Assembly: GCA_959599615.1 (NCBI GenBank)
Contig: CAUGKA010000001.1
Location: 1 to 62,382, forward strand
From: an uncultured Collinsella sp.
GTDB lineage: Bacteria; Actinomycetota; Coriobacteriia; Coriobacteriales; Coriobacteriaceae
Direction of reading: 5' to 3'
DNA: 62,382 nt
Each line of letters opens with the position of its first letter. Position 1 is the first letter of the stretch. The position numbers and the translations under genes are program-made. The notes below the pieces were generated by a model, which did not search any database, was not told the origin of the DNA, and saw only the letters and a list, made by a program, of their open reading frames with translations. Positions 61,105 through 62,382 of the stretch are shown piece after piece.

Positions 61105-62136
61105 GTGAAGTGTCCCAAATGCAACGCAGAGATAGAAGAGGGGACAGTTTACTGCCCCTTTTGTGCTGCGAAAGTATCTTCTGACGTGGGTCGGTCGACC
61201 ACAGAGAATGAGCGGATGCCATTCGATGTCAAGGATAATGCGAAGGGGAGGGCAGCGGCGGAGGATTCTGGCAACGAACTAGGTAAAAGAGTAATTGGGT
61301 TAATTGGCGGATTCGATTCAAATAAAATCGTGATAATTGGCCTGGTGGCCGCCATCATTGTTGGCGGCTTTTATGTTTGGAATCGATTCGGGGGCGGGCA
61401 CTCATCACCAGAATTCACTCAAACCTATCAGCATGCGATGTATAAATCGGACGCCGATGAGCTTGAGTCGGAAAACTCAGATGAAAAGGACGAGGCCGAC
61501 GACGAAGGCGCAACTGAATTAATAGTGGTATCAAATAACTCCGCCGGGTTTCCAGAGATGGTGGTGAATGTCAAGGTGACTGGCTCTTCGACAGAGGCGT
61601 TGTCGAAGCCGGAGAATTGGTCCCTGAAAGAAGCGGGTACGAACGGTGAGCAGGCTTCGACTAACCCCCGGAGTGTTGTAGTTGGTTCGGACGGAGTTTG
61701 CAAGCTCGCATATCGATCGACGCTCGGTAGCGATTCGGGTGATAGTCGTACGGTTGTCGTGTCATTTATTGATGATCAATCACATAAGGTTATGGATAGC
61801 TTTTCCTATTACTGTGATGCGAAAAGTTCGACGGTAGACGGTTACTTACTTTCTGAAAGCGACTCACGGCGTTATACCGAGGCGGAGATTAAAGAAATGG
61901 GTATGAGCACATGGGAGCTTTGCATGGCAAGAAATGAAATATATGCACGCCATGGTCGCAAGTTCAAGAATGAGAAGATTCAAGAGTATTTCGACAATAA
62001 GGATTGGTATGAAGGCATATACTCGCCTGAGGAATTTGATGCGATGACATCACCGCTTAATGATATCGAGAGGGCAAATGCCGAAACGATCCAGTCTTAC
62101 GAACGTGCTATCGGATCTGAGTTTTTAAATCCATAA
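61105..62136 (+). CDS. zinc-ribbon membrane protein with YARHG domain
   Basis: A 343-residue protein. An N-terminal zinc ribbon MKCPKCNAEIEEGTVYCPFC (Cys3, 6, 17, 20) is followed by a polar linker, a single membrane helix (IVIIGLVAAIIVGGFYVW, about 72-89), an acidic linker, a beta-rich extracytoplasmic region and a YARHG domain near 272-305 (ARNEIYARHGRKF ... YFDNKDWYEG). GTG 61105 with AAGGGGAG upstream is chosen because ribbons of this class start at once with MKCPKC; an in-frame TTG at 61090 is possible. YARHG domains occur in extracellular, often wall-linked proteins. It ends the operon. Confidence 0.8.
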   Translation: MKCPKCNAEIEEGTVYCPFCAAKVSSDVGRSTTENERMPFDVKDNAKGRAAAEDSGNELGKRVIGLIGGFDSNKIVIIGLVAAIIVGGFYVWNRFGGGHSSPEFTQTYQHAMYKSDADELESENSDEKDEADDEGATELIVVSNNSAGFPEMVVNVKVTGSSTEALSKPENWSLKEAGTNGEQASTNPRSVVVGSDGVCKLAYRSTLGSDSGDSRTVVVSFIDDQSHKVMDSFSYYCDAKSSTVDGYLLSESDSRRYTEAEIKEMGMSTWELCMARNEIYARHGRKFKNEKIQEYFDNKDWYEGIYSPEEFDAMTSPLNDIERANAETIQSYERAIGSEFLNP

Positions 62137-62154
62137 CAAAACTTGTGGCAAAGA

Positions 62155-62300
62155 CTAGGCAGATGAAGAAAACGGGCGCGAGTCCGTCTGACCCGCACCC
62201 GTTCACTGGGGGCTGTTTGTATCTACCATACTATCCGTGGTCGCATACCTTGCGTTTGGCACTCCGGCGAGCGGTGCGAAACCGCTCATGGACGGCAGAT
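62155..62300. other. intergenic region after the chaperone/translocase operon
   Basis: AACGGG and CCCGTT (about 62169-62204) can pair over a 21-base loop and may end the operon. GAGCGGT-GCGAA-ACCGCTC at 62270-62288 is a strong seven-pair hairpin that could end the convergent thioredoxin gene. I see no tRNA, integrase or clear att repeat here. Confidence 0.4.
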
Positions 62301-62314
62301 GGGTAACAAGCGTA

Positions 62315-62382
62315 TTACAGATGTTTCTCCAGCAGTGCCTGAAGTCTTGCCTTGGGTAGGGCGCCAACCGAGCGGTCGACCT
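62315..62382 (-). CDS. thioredoxin, C-terminal fragment (runs off the window)
   Basis: The minus strand from the window edge to TAA at 62315 reads VDRSVGALPKARLQALLEKHL, which is the characteristic end of a thioredoxin (conserved VGAxxKxxLxxxL pattern). The catalytic CxxC region lies outside the window. GC and codon use return to the background level here, so it is probably the chromosomal gene at the right edge of the low-GC block. Confidence 0.7.
   Translation of the reverse strand, partial: VDRSVGALPKARLQALLEKHL

Noticed and set aside
62140..62300. tRNA gene or att site at the right edge of the low-GC block
   Set aside because: No acceptor/T-arm pattern or CCA end was found; the hairpin at 62270 has no tRNA context.

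Overview
The window looks like a chromosome segment of a gut Actinomycetota of the class Coriobacteriia, most likely Collinsella or a close relative. This is an inference. It rests on GC-rich coding with strong C/G third-position bias, a 12-helix membrane LuxR-type regulator of the kind abundant in that class, glycan and phosphotransferase genes typical of gut commensals, and a nickel/hydrogenase maturation cluster. No rRNA, complete tRNA, CRISPR array, transposase or phage gene was found.

Layout. 0.3-2.5 kb: a membrane O-acyltransferase. 2.7-10.8 kb: ribokinase and nucleoside hydrolase, then a LacI regulator and a sugar operon (FucI-like isomerase, split transketolase, FGGY kinase). 11-14.1 kb: luxS, a DUF4867 protein and a GH1 phospho-beta-glucosidase. 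14.4-18.4 kb: a sensor operon with a degenerate kinase-like protein, a true histidine kinase and a LuxR-type response regulator. 18.5-22.8 kb: a four-gene operon of a lipoprotein, an SPFH protein and zinc-ribbon proteins, resembling Bacillus ydjGHI. 23-29.5 kb: a DUF1593 hydrolase, an esterase, a PTS EIIBC and a DUF4038 glycosidase. 29.9-37.5 kb: a membrane LuxR regulator, an MgtA-type ATPase, pyrE, an HTH-desulfoferrodoxin fusion and an RpiR regulator. 37.6-43.6 kb: a GH106-like enzyme divergent from an AraC regulator, a second GH1 and a free PTS EIIA. 43.9-51.6 kb: a lipoprotein, a HAD phosphatase, then hypE, hypD, hypC, hypF, nikR and a small partner. 51.7-62.1 kb: a compositionally distinct block. 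62.3 kb to the end: the C-terminus of a thioredoxin.

The most unusual block is 53.6-62.1 kb. Eight tightly packed same-strand genes encode an Hsp70 without the helical lid, a membrane J-like/TPR protein that lacks the HPD motif, a short GrpE-like factor, a soluble FtsK/EssC-like ATPase, a tail-anchored coiled-coil protein, an 87-residue helical protein, a membrane-anchored Zn amidase and a zinc-ribbon/YARHG membrane protein. Together they suggest a chaperone-coupled translocation or envelope machine, probably controlled by a divergent XRE repressor. I know of no described system with this gene set.

Intergenic space is rich in palindromic dispersed repeats of at least seven families. Two copies of an approximately 148-nt multi-stem element differ in sequence but keep their base pairing, so this element may be a structured RNA or a transposed structured DNA.
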